A stretch of 64,000 bases of DNA, from positions 2,604,001 through 2,668,000 of the forward strand of contig NZ_CP150144.1 of assembly GCF_037963145.1 (NCBI RefSeq), in the 5' to 3' direction. Numbering within the stretch: position 1 is the first letter of the stretch; each line of letters begins with the position of its first letter. Below, in pieces: positions 1-7,779 of the stretch. Both the position numbers and the translations under genes were made by a program. The notes beneath the pieces are model-generated. The model did no database searches and had not been told where the DNA came from. It saw nothing but the letters and a program-made list of their open reading frames with translations. This DNA comes from Oceanobacillus sp. FSL K6-2867. GTDB taxonomy: Bacteria > Bacillota > Bacilli > Bacillales > Amphibacillaceae.

Positions 1-592
1 TTTCTTCTACAAGATTCATTTGATGGGATGATAGTAAGATAGCAGTTCCTTTTTCCGCCAGGCTGCGAATTTCCTGCTTGAACAACTCTTGACTTACAGG
101 ATCGAGTCCGGAAAATGGTTCATCCAATATGAGCAGCTCTGGTTCATGAATGACAGATGCGATAAACTGCACCTTTTGCCCCATCCCTTTGGAAAGTTCT
201 TCAACAGAAACCTTATCCTTACCTTCTAGGTCAAATTTTTTCAAGTAGTCCAGCGCGCGCTCTTTTGCCTTGTCTAGCGGGTAGTCTTTTAGCTCGGCTA
301 AATAGAGCAGAATATCCATTACGTTGACATTTTTATAGAGACCGCGTTCCTCTGGTAAATAGCCAATTTTATTGCGCGGAATATCTTTCCCATTGCTATT
401 TAGGAATTCAATCGAACCAGCATCTGGATACATAATCCCCATAATATTACGGATTGTTGTTGACTTCCCGGCCCCATTTGGCCCAAGAATTGCCATGATT
501 TCACCTTCACGAACATCGAAGCTAATGTCTTTAATAATTTGCTTGTCTTTAAAAGCCTTTTCTAAGTTTTTTACCGATAACATTGTTTCCAT
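1..592 (-). CDS. ABC transporter ATP-binding protein, YhaQ/NatA-like (3' end outside window)
   Basis: ATPase subunit that would power an export-type ABC transporter at the inner face of the membrane. Visible in order are a Walker A GPNGAGKST, the segment GYLPEERGLY that is typical of the YhaQ/NatA branch, a signature LSKGMGQK, Walker B LLILDEPFSGLD and an H-loop SSHQ. About 197 residues are present and the reading frame runs off the window start, so the C-terminus is missing. The ATG at 592 follows AAAGGGTG at a good distance. It is the last visible gene of the minus-strand operon starting near 3571 and begins only 10 nt after the M23 gene stops. In Bacillus the partner permease (YhaP type) normally lies next, which here would be beyond the edge. 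The substrate cannot be told from the sequence. Confidence 0.9.
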   Translation of the reverse strand, partial: METMLSVKNLEKAFKDKQIIKDISFDVREGEIMAILGPNGAGKSTTIRNIMGIMYPDAGSIEFLNSNGKDIPRNKIGYLPEERGLYKNVNVMDILLYLAELKDYPLDKAKERALDYLKKFDLEGKDKVSVEELSKGMGQKVQFIASVIHEPELLILDEPFSGLDPVSQELFKQEIRSLAEKGTAILLSSHQMNLVEE

Positions 593-602
593 TGTTATGG
601 AT

Positions 603-1511
603 TCACCCTTTCTTTTTTACTACATCATTTCGGATTAGAAATACTCCATCAAATAGAAGTGGAACTCCTATGCCATCTTTTTCAGCATGGATATGGAGAT
701 GGGGCTCGGAGGTGTTTCCGGAATTTCCAATTTGACCGATCTGTTCACCAGCTTCTATTCGTTCACCTGCTGCAACCGTAATACTTCCTTCCAACAAATG
801 AGCGTTATACAGAATAAAGTCCGCCTCATCGCATTCGATAGCAACAAAATTTCCCATTGGTTGATCCGGGTTTGATTTTGGTGGTATTAAATCAGGTGAG
901 TTATTTTTTGTTTCCACTACACTTCCACTACATGCACTGTAGAGTACATCCCCATAAATTTCATAGTTATCGAGTTTTTTCGGGTAAATACCATTTGCTC
1001 GTGTACCAAAGGGATTTAATTTTACAATGTCAAGCGCATACTGTTGAGGCTCATAGGCATTGTGATAGTTTATCTGTGTCGCGCTGCCACCATGTGCAAT
1101 ATAATAAGACCCGTCCTTTAATGGAAAAGCAAGATCAATGGGTTCATCCTCTGTGGAATAACCACTCACACTAGAAGTCGTATATAGGCCAAAAATAAGT
1201 AATAATACGATATTAAATCCTCTTGAAAATTTTTGGCTCCTGTTAAGCTTCGTACGGAACGGAAGTGATTTGGTATTTTTCCAAGACAGATAAATAGCAG
1301 GAATTAACAAAAGCACCCATACATACTTCAGGTATATTCCTACCCAATCCCATCGCCCTGAAAGAAATAGCCATGTAATAAATACAACGGTAAATAGTAA
1401 CTGGATGACCCAATCAAGGCGGGTTGGATATTTTGTTTTCCATAAAGATAAAATAAAAGCGACGGGTAGGATAACCTGTATGACAAATACTTGGATAATA
1501 GCTAAAGTCAT
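603..1511 (-). CDS. Polytopic membrane protein with C-terminal M23 metallopeptidase domain
   Basis: Probable cell-wall endopeptidase anchored in the membrane. Residues 1-115 hold four hydrophobic segments (about 5-24, 34-52, 60-77 and 98-115). The positive loops (KTKYPTR and the stretch before 98) lie on the cytoplasmic side, which places the domain from about residue 125 outside the cell. Candidate zinc and catalytic residues are H150 and D161 in a YALD context, H238 and the HLH motif at 271-273, as in M23 (LytM/lysostaphin-like) enzymes. An ATG start is preceded by GGAAGGTG. It sits between two ABC ATPase genes with gaps of 15 and 10 nt, so it is co-transcribed with them. An M23 enzyme with this topology inside a YtrA-type ABC operon is unusual. 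The fold assignment is good; the substrate is inferred. Confidence 0.85.
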   Translation of the reverse strand: MTLAIIQVFVIQVILPVAFILSLWKTKYPTRLDWVIQLLFTVVFITWLFLSGRWDWVGIYLKYVWVLLLIPAIYLSWKNTKSLPFRTKLNRSQKFSRGFNIVLLLIFGLYTTSSVSGYSTEDEPIDLAFPLKDGSYYIAHGGSATQINYHNAYEPQQYALDIVKLNPFGTRANGIYPKKLDNYEIYGDVLYSACSGSVVETKNNSPDLIPPKSNPDQPMGNFVAIECDEADFILYNAHLLEGSITVAAGERIEAGEQIGQIGNSGNTSEPHLHIHAEKDGIGVPLLFDGVFLIRNDVVKKKG

Positions 1512-1526
1512 CGATTACACCTTCCT

Positions 1527-2384
1527 TTATCTAGTGGGTGACAGTAACGACGTAATAATCTCTTCCAAATCAAGTGAAGATTGGTTCGTCCATTGTAAAC
1601 CTTTTTCTCGTAAATAGTGTTCCGTTGCTTCTGGATGATTGGATACCACTTGAATACGATCCCGAAAAACTTCACCAGGAATAGATGATTCAGTTAGTTC
1701 GCTGCGTAACCAATAACGCTTGTAGCGTTCTGTCAGTGCTTCTTTTTCAAAGTTCCCTACCATCTCCCCATTACGTAATACGAATAGATAGTCAGAAAGT
1801 TTCTTAATATCTTCAATTTGATGACTTGCTATAACAATGGAGCGTTCCCCTTGTTCCATCCAGTCTACTAGAACGTCCATAAGGTGAGTTTTCGCTGGAA
1901 TATCAAGGTATGCTGTCGGTTCATCCAAAAGTAATAAAGCAGTATTCCTTGGAATGGTCAGTGCAAGTGTGAGTTTCTGCTGTGACCCTTGAGAAAGTTT
2001 GGAAAAGCGTTGATCCAAAGGAACAGCAAAACGTTCAACAAGGCGGTGGAAAAGCTGTTCATCCCAATGTTCGTAAAGTGGGGCAATAAAACCTTTTAAT
2101 TTCTCTCCAGTAAAAGCGTCCCATCCGATCATTTTTTGTGACTGATAGGCAACAAATGATTTCCATTGCTCTTCATCACCAGAAACATTTTGATTAAATA
2201 AATTAATACTGCCACTGTCAGTATTTGCTAGATTCATCATCAGCTTCATTAATGTACTTTTTCCAGAGCCATTATTGCCAACAAGTGATGTAATTGTTCC
2301 GGGTTCAATTGTTAAATTGATTGGTCCAAGATGAAAATTATCTATTTTCTTTTTTACCTGGGTTATCTCTGCAAAAGGTTTCAA
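1527..2384 (-). CDS. ABC transporter ATP-binding protein (YtrB-like)
   Basis: ATPase subunit of an ABC transporter. Walker A is GNNGSGKST near residue 38, Walker B is LLLLDEPTAYLD, and an H-loop SHQ follows. The signature is the degenerate LSQGSQQK rather than LSGGQ, which is common in ATPases paired with YtrA-type regulators. Length (285 residues) is normal, with about 80 residues after the ATPase core. The start is TTG, supported by AAGGGAG eight bases upstream, and the upstream regulator stops only 3 nt before it, so the two are translationally coupled. The membrane partner may be the first gene of the operon or the M23 protein; which one is not shown by the sequence. Confidence 0.9.
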   Translation of the reverse strand: MKPFAEITQVKKKIDNFHLGPINLTIEPGTITSLVGNNGSGKSTLMKLMMNLANTDSGSINLFNQNVSGDEEQWKSFVAYQSQKMIGWDAFTGEKLKGFIAPLYEHWDEQLFHRLVERFAVPLDQRFSKLSQGSQQKLTLALTIPRNTALLLLDEPTAYLDIPAKTHLMDVLVDWMEQGERSIVIASHQIEDIKKLSDYLFVLRNGEMVGNFEKEALTERYKRYWLRSELTESSIPGEVFRDRIQVVSNHPEATEHYLREKGLQWTNQSSLDLEEIITSLLSPTR

Positions 2385-2387
2385 CGT

Positions 2388-2789
2388 TTACTCTCCCTTC
2401 TTATAGTTCATCAGAATGTTATGGAAGATTTCTTCAATCTGCTCAGTCGTATAGTTATAGCTCATTGCTGTTTCTACAGATCTTTCAAATGTTTCATAGA
2501 CAGATCTTATCTTCACTTGCTGTTTCAAGGCGTCCTCAATGTCACATACAAAAGTTCCTTTTCCTTGCTTCGTTTCAATAAATCCTTGATATTCTAAATT
2601 TTGATAGGCACGTCGAATCGTAATCACACTTATTTCAAGATCCTTTGCAAGTCCCCGAATAGATGGAAGTGCTGTACCTGCTTGAATATGCCCACTAGCG
2701 ATTAATGCCTTTAACTGATGTTCGATCTGATGGTATATAGGTTCACGGGATTCGTTGGAAAGATGAATCGGCAGCTGCAAAGCACACAC
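2388..2789 (-). CDS. GntR-family transcriptional regulator, YtrA subfamily
   Basis: Short (about 130 residues) repressor with an N-terminal winged helix-turn-helix (PIYHQIEHQLK, then LPSIRGLAKDLEIS and the wing QGKGTFV) and only a small helical tail, the hallmark of the YtrA subfamily that controls ABC operons and is often induced by cell-wall antibiotics. The GTG at 2789 lies one base from the AAAGGGG ribosome binding site, which is too close. The in-frame TTG at 2780, ten bases away, is a better start. It is inside the operon it probably controls; the palindrome over the promoter at 3554-3583 is the likely operator. Confidence 0.88.
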   Translation of the reverse strand: MCALQLPIHLSNESREPIYHQIEHQLKALIASGHIQAGTALPSIRGLAKDLEISVITIRRAYQNLEYQGFIETKQGKGTFVCDIEDALKQQVKIRSVYETFERSVETAMSYNYTTEQIEEIFHNILMNYKKGE

Positions 2790-2812
2790 ACCCCTTTCTA
2801 AAAAACATTAGC

Positions 2813-3532
2813 TTAAAGATAATCAAGCTTTTCCATCGTTTTTTTCAATGAACGAGGCCAATAAAAGAAGCCAAATCCAGTGAGGAAGATGGATACAAGA
2901 GTTGATAAGAGCGGAAACTCTTGGGCAATTCGAATCGTCCATTCTACAAATCCGACATCTAACACAGCATGAAAGAGAGTTAAGATCGCTGCTCCAAGAA
3001 GTATAAAAAAGAGACTAGATCCTAATAATGTTTTCCAATTGATAATATCTCCTCCATCACTTGCAGGTAAGATGAATCCAATATATATACCAATTGCTAG
3101 CCATAAAATGACGAAAGCAAGATAAGCGCTAAGCTCCAGGTTGCGAGTTTCCGGTGTCAGTATGTACAAGCATAGTAATAAGGTGAGCTGAAACGGAAAA
3201 GAATAAAAAGAATGAAAGATAAATCGACTCTTCACAATAACATCTTTTCTAATTGGTAGCTGCTGAAGCATAATCAAGGAAGGAGATGCCCAAATGTCTC
3301 CGCTGATTTTTTGTATATTGGTTTCTTTTGGTTTCATCCAAACTGGGAAAAGAAGAAAGAATATAATGAACAAAATATCCCCTACAACTGTTGTACCATC
3401 CTCTAAGATGGGGAGGAAAGCAAATATAATTACGATATATAGGAAATAAAGTATGTAGGAAATAACAGCATGACGTACAAAATTCTTCCATTCAATCCCT
3501 GCTAACCAGAAAGCCTGTTTCCACTCTTTCAT
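2813..3532 (-). CDS. Integral membrane protein, probable ABC permease-like subunit
   Basis: 239-residue protein with about six hydrophobic segments and a short charged N-terminus (KEWKQAFWLAGIEWKNF). A soluble loop after the second segment (KPKETNIQKISGDIWASPS) is followed by the remaining membrane segments. Such N-terminal pieces are common in ABC-2-like permeases that work with YtrB-type ATPases, but no family motif is clear, so the role is inferred from position. It is the first gene of the operon. GGGAGG sits eight bases before the ATG and the sigma-A promoter lies just upstream. Confidence 0.75.
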   Translation of the reverse strand: MKEWKQAFWLAGIEWKNFVRHAVISYILYFLYIVIIFAFLPILEDGTTVVGDILFIIFFLLFPVWMKPKETNIQKISGDIWASPSLIMLQQLPIRKDVIVKSRFIFHSFYSFPFQLTLLLCLYILTPETRNLELSAYLAFVILWLAIGIYIGFILPASDGGDIINWKTLLGSSLFFILLGAAILTLFHAVLDVGFVEWTIRIAQEFPLLSTLVSIFLTGFGFFYWPRSLKKTMEKLDYL

Positions 3533-3553
3533 AACAAATACCTCCCTGACTGT

Positions 3554-3583
3554 TATACTGTGTATATCTATATGAACAGTATA
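3554..3583. promoter_or_regulatory. Operator palindrome, probably for the YtrA-type regulator
   Basis: Perfect 8-bp arms TATACTGT and ACAGTATA separated by 14 nt. The arms cover the -10 hexamer and the start site, the place a repressor would bind. YtrA-type regulators are known to bind long-spaced palindromes at their own operon, and the regulator gene lies in this operon. The pairing of protein and site is inferred. Confidence 0.7.
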
Positions 3584-3606
3584 TGACCTATAATTATCGC
3601 TGTCAA
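3578..3606 (-). promoter_or_regulatory. Sigma-A promoter of the M23/ABC operon
   Basis: On the minus strand a consensus -35 TTGACA is followed after exactly 17 nt by a -10 TATACT. The -10 is the first half of an operator palindrome. Transcription would begin near 3571, about 40 nt before the first gene. Confidence 0.85.
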
Positions 3607-3749
3607 TAATATTTCTGACATTTGCTAAAAGAAAAGAAGGGGGACGTCTTACTAAAGCTTAAGTTTGTTAGGATTATGATGCTTCTTTAATTTGAATATC
3701 TATAATAATCAAACCTGTTCAAAAAATGTTCACAACTTTGTTTCTAAAA

Positions 3750-3765
3750 TGTGAATTACTTCACA
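3750..3765. promoter_or_regulatory. Rex-like operator upstream of the DoxX gene
   Basis: TGTGAATTACTTCACA is a perfect 6-bp palindrome (TGTGAA and TTCACA) with a 4-nt spacer, matching the TTGTGAANNNNTTCACAA consensus of the NADH-sensing repressor Rex except for the outermost pair. A half-site TTCACAA lies just upstream. It is close to the -35 region of the DoxX promoter. Confidence 0.55.
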
Positions 3766-3771
3766 AAGATA

Positions 3772-3799
3772 TTTTCAAACTAAAAATATCTGTTATGAT
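3772..3799 (+). promoter_or_regulatory. Probable DoxX promoter with extended -10
   Basis: An extended -10 TGTTATGAT lies at 3791-3799, with only a weak TTTTCA at -35. A transcript would start near 3806, leaving a leader of about 85 nt. Confidence 0.45.
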
Positions 3800-3890
3800 A
3801 TAAGTGTAGTAAGGAAACGCCTTTACAATATATTGTGAAATGATGAACAAGTAAACAAATCAAATAAGAATATAAAAGGAGATGGATGGA

Positions 3891-4409
3891 ATGATTATGA
3901 ATTTTATTCGTAACAGTAAAGTAGCTGCAGGTATTTGGACTTTCTTAAGAATTTATATTGGTTACCAATGGATGACAGCAGGTTATGGAAAAATTACTGG
4001 CGGACAGTTTGATGCAAGTGGATTTATTCAAGGAGCAATTGCAAACTCTGCTGGTGAAGGAGCAACTGTTCAAGCATGGTGGGGAACATTTCTTGAAGCT
4101 GTCGCATTGCCACAGGCTGAATTGTTTACGTACGCGGTTATGTGGGGAGAATTGTTAGTAGGTATCGCACTTATCCTAGGAATTTTTACAAACTTTGCAG
4201 CTTTAATGGGAATTACAATGAACTTTGCGTTCCTTTTCAGTGGAACAGTAAGCACCAATGCACAAATGGTAGTAATCACTGTATTCCTTCTGGCTGCTGG
4301 TTATAATGCAGGCAGATATGGTTTAGATAGATGGATTCTTCCATACTTGAAACAAACAATTCAAAACAAGAAGAATAAAGTACAAAAAGAAGTTGCTGTT
4401 GCATCTTAA
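3891..4409 (+). CDS. DoxX-family membrane protein
   Basis: Membrane protein of the DoxX/CatD/MhqP family, linked in Bacillus to quinone or thiol redox stress. The translated product starts MIMNFIRN, has a first helix around WTFLRIYIGYQWMTAGYGK (a family hallmark), and three more helices, then a basic tail NKKNK. Four ATGs compete in frame or near it. AAAAGGAG is nine bases before the ATG at 3891, so that start is preferred over 3882. It stands alone between a divergent operon and its own terminator. The upstream Rex-like palindrome suggests control by the NADH/NAD ratio. The exact reaction is unknown. Confidence 0.85.
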   Translation: MIMNFIRNSKVAAGIWTFLRIYIGYQWMTAGYGKITGGQFDASGFIQGAIANSAGEGATVQAWWGTFLEAVALPQAELFTYAVMWGELLVGIALILGIFTNFAALMGITMNFAFLFSGTVSTNAQMVVITVFLLAAGYNAGRYGLDRWILPYLKQTIQNKKNKVQKEVAVAS

Positions 4410-4421
4410 TCGATTGAAATG

Positions 4422-4460
4422 CGCCTTACAAGGGAGATTCCCCTGTAAGGCGTGTTTTGT
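4422..4460 (+). terminator. Rho-independent terminator of the DoxX gene
   Basis: CGCCTTACA pairs with TGTAAGGCG, with an inner GGG/CCC, followed by a short T-rich tail. Confidence 0.8.
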
Positions 4461-4723
4461 ATGTGTTCATTCTTGTTTTGAAACAACAAATACATCTTCT
4501 ATAGAAGTGATCACATTGAAGAAATGATAGCCAATAGACATAATCCAATGCTTATTCCAGAATATGAATTATACAACTAAAATCATACCAATCCCGGCAG
4601 TAGGACTTTTGATTTTCACATCTAACATAGCTAGTACAATTATAGTATTCTTGTCTGAATATGTTTAACTACGTGCTAGTTTGTGAAACATTAGTAATAT
4701 AACCTTAAAAGGGAGATGACAAA
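4461..4723. other. Intergenic stretch without a recognisable gene
   Basis: No intact gene or strong promoter is visible. On the minus strand two short hydrophobic reading stretches interrupted by stops could be the remains of a small membrane protein, but they are too short to name. Confidence 0.3.
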
Positions 4724-5338
4724 ATGAAACGTTGGGTAATGATTGTTTTCGCATTAATCTTAACTATGGTATTAACTGCGTGTGGAAATACGGGGGATGA
4801 GACAGATACAGAAACCGATAATGATGCACCGACTGAGGATGACGCGACCAATGAAGAAGGTGCGGAAGATCCAAATGCAACAGCAGAGGAAGAGGTCTTG
4901 GTTTCTTTGCAAAATGCAGAAGGTGAGGTAGTTGGAACGGCAACGCTAACGCCTGCCGATACGGGAGTAAACATAAAATTGGAAGGAGAAAATTTACCAC
5001 CCGGAACAAAAGGATTCCATATTCATGAGGTTGGAAAATGTGATCCTCCAGATTTCGAATCTGCTGGTTCACACTATAATCCGACAGATGCTAAGCATGG
5101 ATTTGATCATTCAGATGGGCCGCATGCAGGTGATTTAGAAAATATTGAAGTGGCTGATGATGGAACAGTAACAGCAGAAGTAACAGCTGATAAGCTTACA
5201 TTAGATAGAGAAAGCGAAAATACATTGTATACTGAGGAAGGAACTGCATTGGTCATTCATTCTGATGCAGACGACTACACATCACAGCCCGCTGGTGATG
5301 CGGGAGATCGCATCGCATGTGGCGTGATTGGTCAATAA
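4724..5338 (+). CDS. sodC: Cu/Zn superoxide dismutase, lipoprotein
   Basis: Predicted to dismutate superoxide outside the membrane. A lipoprotein signal ends in LTAC with the lipid-bearing Cys at residue 20, followed by a very acidic linker (about 21-57) and the SOD domain. All metal ligands of the family can be seen: H99 and H101 in GFHIHEVG, bridging H117 in GSHYNP, H125, H134 and D137 (HAGDL), and H179 in LVIHSDADD. The active-site Arg is R196, and C106 with C199 can form the structural disulfide. The B. subtilis paralogue YojM is reported to lack two copper ligands, so this copy is more likely to be an active enzyme. AAAGGGAG precedes the ATG. It is a single gene. Confidence 0.93.
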   Translation: MKRWVMIVFALILTMVLTACGNTGDETDTETDNDAPTEDDATNEEGAEDPNATAEEEVLVSLQNAEGEVVGTATLTPADTGVNIKLEGENLPPGTKGFHIHEVGKCDPPDFESAGSHYNPTDAKHGFDHSDGPHAGDLENIEVADDGTVTAEVTADKLTLDRESENTLYTEEGTALVIHSDADDYTSQPAGDAGDRIACGVIGQ

Positions 5339-5345
5339 ATATTAC

Positions 5346-5373
5346 TTGAAATTGTCTCGGATTTGTGTATAAT
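5346..5373 (+). promoter_or_regulatory. Promoter of the guanidine-riboswitch operon
   Basis: TTGAAA, 16 nt, then a consensus TATAAT. It starts right after the sodC stop codon and would begin transcription about 10 nt before the aptamer. Confidence 0.65.
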
Positions 5374-5389
5374 CAAAAGTAATTGCATA

Positions 5390-5492
5390 GAGAAGGTTTT
5401 CTAGGGTTCCGCAGCATCTACTGGTCTGGTCCGAGAGAAAATCCACAGTAATCAAACTGTGTCACGGAAGGATAAAAGCCTGGGAGAAACTG
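5390..5492 (+). promoter_or_regulatory. Guanidine-I (ykkC) riboswitch aptamer
   Basis: The conserved blocks of the ykkC-I class appear in order: CTAGGGTTCCG, TGGTCTGGTCCGAGAG, ACGGAAGGATAAAAGCC and TGGGAGA. The class binds free guanidine and turns on guanidinium exporters. The last block overlaps the 5' arm of the following terminator, so ligand binding would prevent termination. The two downstream genes are exactly the expected exporter pair. Confidence 0.95.
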
Positions 5493-5519
5493 TTTAGCAG
5501 TTGCTCTGAGGCTTTTTTT
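5477..5519 (+). terminator. Riboswitch-controlled terminator
   Basis: AGCCT...AGGCT closes a long stem (inner AACTG/CAGTT) followed by seven T residues. Its 5' arm is shared with the guanidine aptamer. Confidence 0.85.
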
Positions 5520-5606
5520 AGGTTTTTTATGGACTTGTTCGGTTATAGACGCCATTTTACAGAAGGAAAGTTTTCTTGGCAAAAATAGGGGATGGAGGTG
5601 CTATTA

Positions 5607-5948
5607 ATGAATGCGAATTGGGTGAAGGTTTTTATTGCAGCTTTTTTCGAAGTGTTTTGGGTGATTGGCTTAAAGCATGCATATGATTTTTGGACATGGG
5701 CTGGAACAGCTATTGCCATCTTTGTCAGCTTTTATTTAATGATAATGGCAGGGCGGAAGCTACCTGTTGGAACGGTTTATGCTGTATTCGTTGGATTAGG
5801 TACAGCTGGTACCGTGTTTTCCGAAATCTTATTATTTGGAGAACCGTTTAAACTGAGCAAAATACTGCTGATTTTACTTTTATTAGCAGGTGTTATTGGA
5901 TTGAAATTAGTCACAGATGAAAAGGTACAGAAAGGAGATGTATCCTAA
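5607..5948 (+). CDS. ykkC: SMR-family guanidinium exporter subunit, YkkC-like
   Basis: Small multidrug resistance protein with four transmembrane helices and the essential glutamate in helix 1 (FFEVFW). Together with the next gene it should form a heterodimeric proton-coupled guanidinium exporter of the Gdx type. The frame is open from an ATG at 5592, but GGAGGTG at 5594-5600 places the real start at 5607 (MNANWVKV), giving 113 residues, the usual length. It overlaps the next gene by one base (TAATG), so the subunits are translated together. Expression is set by the guanidine-I riboswitch upstream. Confidence 0.93.
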   Translation: MNANWVKVFIAAFFEVFWVIGLKHAYDFWTWAGTAIAIFVSFYLMIMAGRKLPVGTVYAVFVGLGTAGTVFSEILLFGEPFKLSKILLILLLLAGVIGLKLVTDEKVQKGDVS

Positions 5949-6262
5949 TGGCTTGGGGTTCCTTAGTGTTAGCAGGGCTATTTGAAATGTTTGGTGTCGC
6001 TATGATTAATAAACTGCATCATGACCGTAATTGGCAATCTTTTCTCTTGTTAATTGGCGGATTTGGAGCAAGCTTTATATTTCTTTCTTATGCAATGGAA
6101 ACATTGCCGATGGGTACTGCCTATGCTGTATGGACAGGGATAGGTGCCTCTGGTGGTGCTATACTTGGAATGATTTTGTATGGGGAATCAAAAGACTGGA
6201 AACGAATTTTATTTATAGCAATGGTTTTAGGAGCGGCGATTGGGCTAAAATTAATCTCTTAG
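5948..6262 (+). CDS. ykkD: SMR-family guanidinium exporter subunit, YkkD-like
   Basis: Second subunit of the paired SMR exporter: 104 residues, four helices, glutamate in helix 1 (GLFEMFG) and the family segment MGTAYAVWTGIGA in helix 3. The two subunits differ in sequence and probably insert in opposite orientations, as known for paired SMR proteins. Its start codon overlaps the stop of the first subunit. A terminator follows closely, ending the operon. Confidence 0.93.
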   Translation: MAWGSLVLAGLFEMFGVAMINKLHHDRNWQSFLLLIGGFGASFIFLSYAMETLPMGTAYAVWTGIGASGGAILGMILYGESKDWKRILFIAMVLGAAIGLKLIS

Positions 6263-6287
6263 TGAAAACAGATTGGAAATTATAGAA

Positions 6288-6324
6288 GAAAAGGTGCATA
6301 TATGCGGCATATATGTGCCTTTTC
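6288..6324 (+). terminator. Terminator of the ykkCD operon
   Basis: Long hairpin of GAAAAGG...CATATATG with G-T wobbles, ending in CCTTTTC. Because the stem carries A runs on one side and T runs on the other it may work in both directions. Confidence 0.75.
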
Positions 6325-6426
6325 GTAATTGCTTCAAAAAAATTTCGAAACTCGAATTGTTTGCATATTAATTTTGCAGTGACTCATGTATAATAGGATG
6401 TTAGCAAAGTAGAAAGGAAGTCGTTT

Positions 6427-7614
6427 ATGAGGCCGGAATCTAAAATAAATACTGCGGAAACTCGCGAGAAGATATGGACACGTGATTTCGTGTTTATTTG
6501 TTTAGCAAACTTTTTTGTGTTTTTTGGCTTTCAAATGACACTTCCAACGCTCCCATTGTTTGTAAAAGAATTGGGCGGCAGTGATCAGCTAGTCGGAATA
6601 GTGGTAGGGATTTTTACATTTTCTGCCCTGATATTTCGTCCGTATGCAGGTCATGCTCTTGAGTCAAAAGGAAGAGGATTTGTCTATATGGTTGGGTTAG
6701 CAGTCTTCGTTCTCTCTGTAGGAGCTTATGCCTTTATTGCCAGTATTGTTCTATTATTTATTATTCGAATCGTACAAGGAATTGGCTGGGGGCTATCAAC
6801 CACGGCAGGTGGAACAATTGCTACCGATATAATTCCACCTGCCCGTCGTGGAGAGGGAATGGGGTACTTTGGCTTGTCCGGCAACCTAGCATTAGCATTT
6901 GGTCCAGCGCTCGGTTTAACGTTAGTTGGGATTATCTCCTTTTCAGAGCTTTTCTTAATTTGTGCAGCGCTTGGTCTTGTTGCATTCCTTATCGCTTCGA
7001 GGATACGCTATCGAAAAGTCGACTATTCAGAGCATAAAACCACTACAGTTAAGTTTGATATTTTCGAAAAAACAGCATTACAGCCATCGGTGCTATTATT
7101 TTTCATCACTGCGACATTTGGTGGGATTGCAACATTTCTTCCAATTTATGCGATCGAAAAAAACGTAGAAGGTATACAGCTCTACTTTCTTGTTTATGCT
7201 ATCTTTTTAATGATATCTCGAACGTTTTCAGGTCAAATTTATGATCGAAAAGGTCATTTGTATGTATTTTTACCTGGAACAATACTTATTTTCATTGCGA
7301 TGCTCTTATTAGCATGGCTCCCAAGTACGGTCGCTTTGCTGATTGCTGCTGGTTTATATGGACTTGGATTTGGCAGTGTGCAGCCCGCATTGCAAGCATG
7401 GTCGGTTGAGAAGGCCCCGGCCCACCGAAAAGGAATGGCCAATGCAACCTTCTACTCATTTTTTGATTTAGGTATTGGAATTGGAGCTATCGCCTTTGGC
7501 CAGCTTGCATATTTCTTAGGCTATGGATCTATTTACATTGTTTCAGCTGGATCAGTTATGCTGTCCATAATGTTATACATTTACTTATACATGAGAGCGA
7601 AAAGACGGACATAA
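6427..7614 (+). CDS. MFS transporter (YwoG-like drug exporter family)
   Basis: 395-residue major facilitator protein with about 12 transmembrane helices. The loop between helices 2 and 3 carries the degenerate motif A (RPYAGHALESKGRG), and helix 4-5 shows RIVQGIGWGLSTTAGGT, resembling the antiporter motif region. The second half repeats the pattern (SGQIYDRKGHLYV). Substrate is unknown; the YwoG group is annotated as putative efflux. AAAGGAAG precedes the ATG by seven bases. It is a single gene. A small palindrome TTCGA-AAC-TCGAA at 6344-6356 lies upstream and could be an operator. Confidence 0.85.
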   Translation: MRPESKINTAETREKIWTRDFVFICLANFFVFFGFQMTLPTLPLFVKELGGSDQLVGIVVGIFTFSALIFRPYAGHALESKGRGFVYMVGLAVFVLSVGAYAFIASIVLLFIIRIVQGIGWGLSTTAGGTIATDIIPPARRGEGMGYFGLSGNLALAFGPALGLTLVGIISFSELFLICAALGLVAFLIASRIRYRKVDYSEHKTTTVKFDIFEKTALQPSVLLFFITATFGGIATFLPIYAIEKNVEGIQLYFLVYAIFLMISRTFSGQIYDRKGHLYVFLPGTILIFIAMLLLAWLPSTVALLIAAGLYGLGFGSVQPALQAWSVEKAPAHRKGMANATFYSFFDLGIGIGAIAFGQLAYFLGYGSIYIVSAGSVMLSIMLYIYLYMRAKRRT

Positions 7615-7779
7615 AAAAACGACGTATGCTTGACATTCAATTTAGGTTTTGCTGAATGCTGGGCTTGCGGATTATAATTAGGATAATTTCACAATTGCAG
7701 CTCCCTCGTTTACAATAAACCTAAAGAAATTTTTAAACGGATTTTTTGACATCCTTATAGAAGGTAGGTAACACGTATT

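Noticed and set aside
4461..4723. Possible remnant of a small membrane protein on the minus strand
   Set aside because: Two short open stretches broken by stops; too little to support a pseudogene call.
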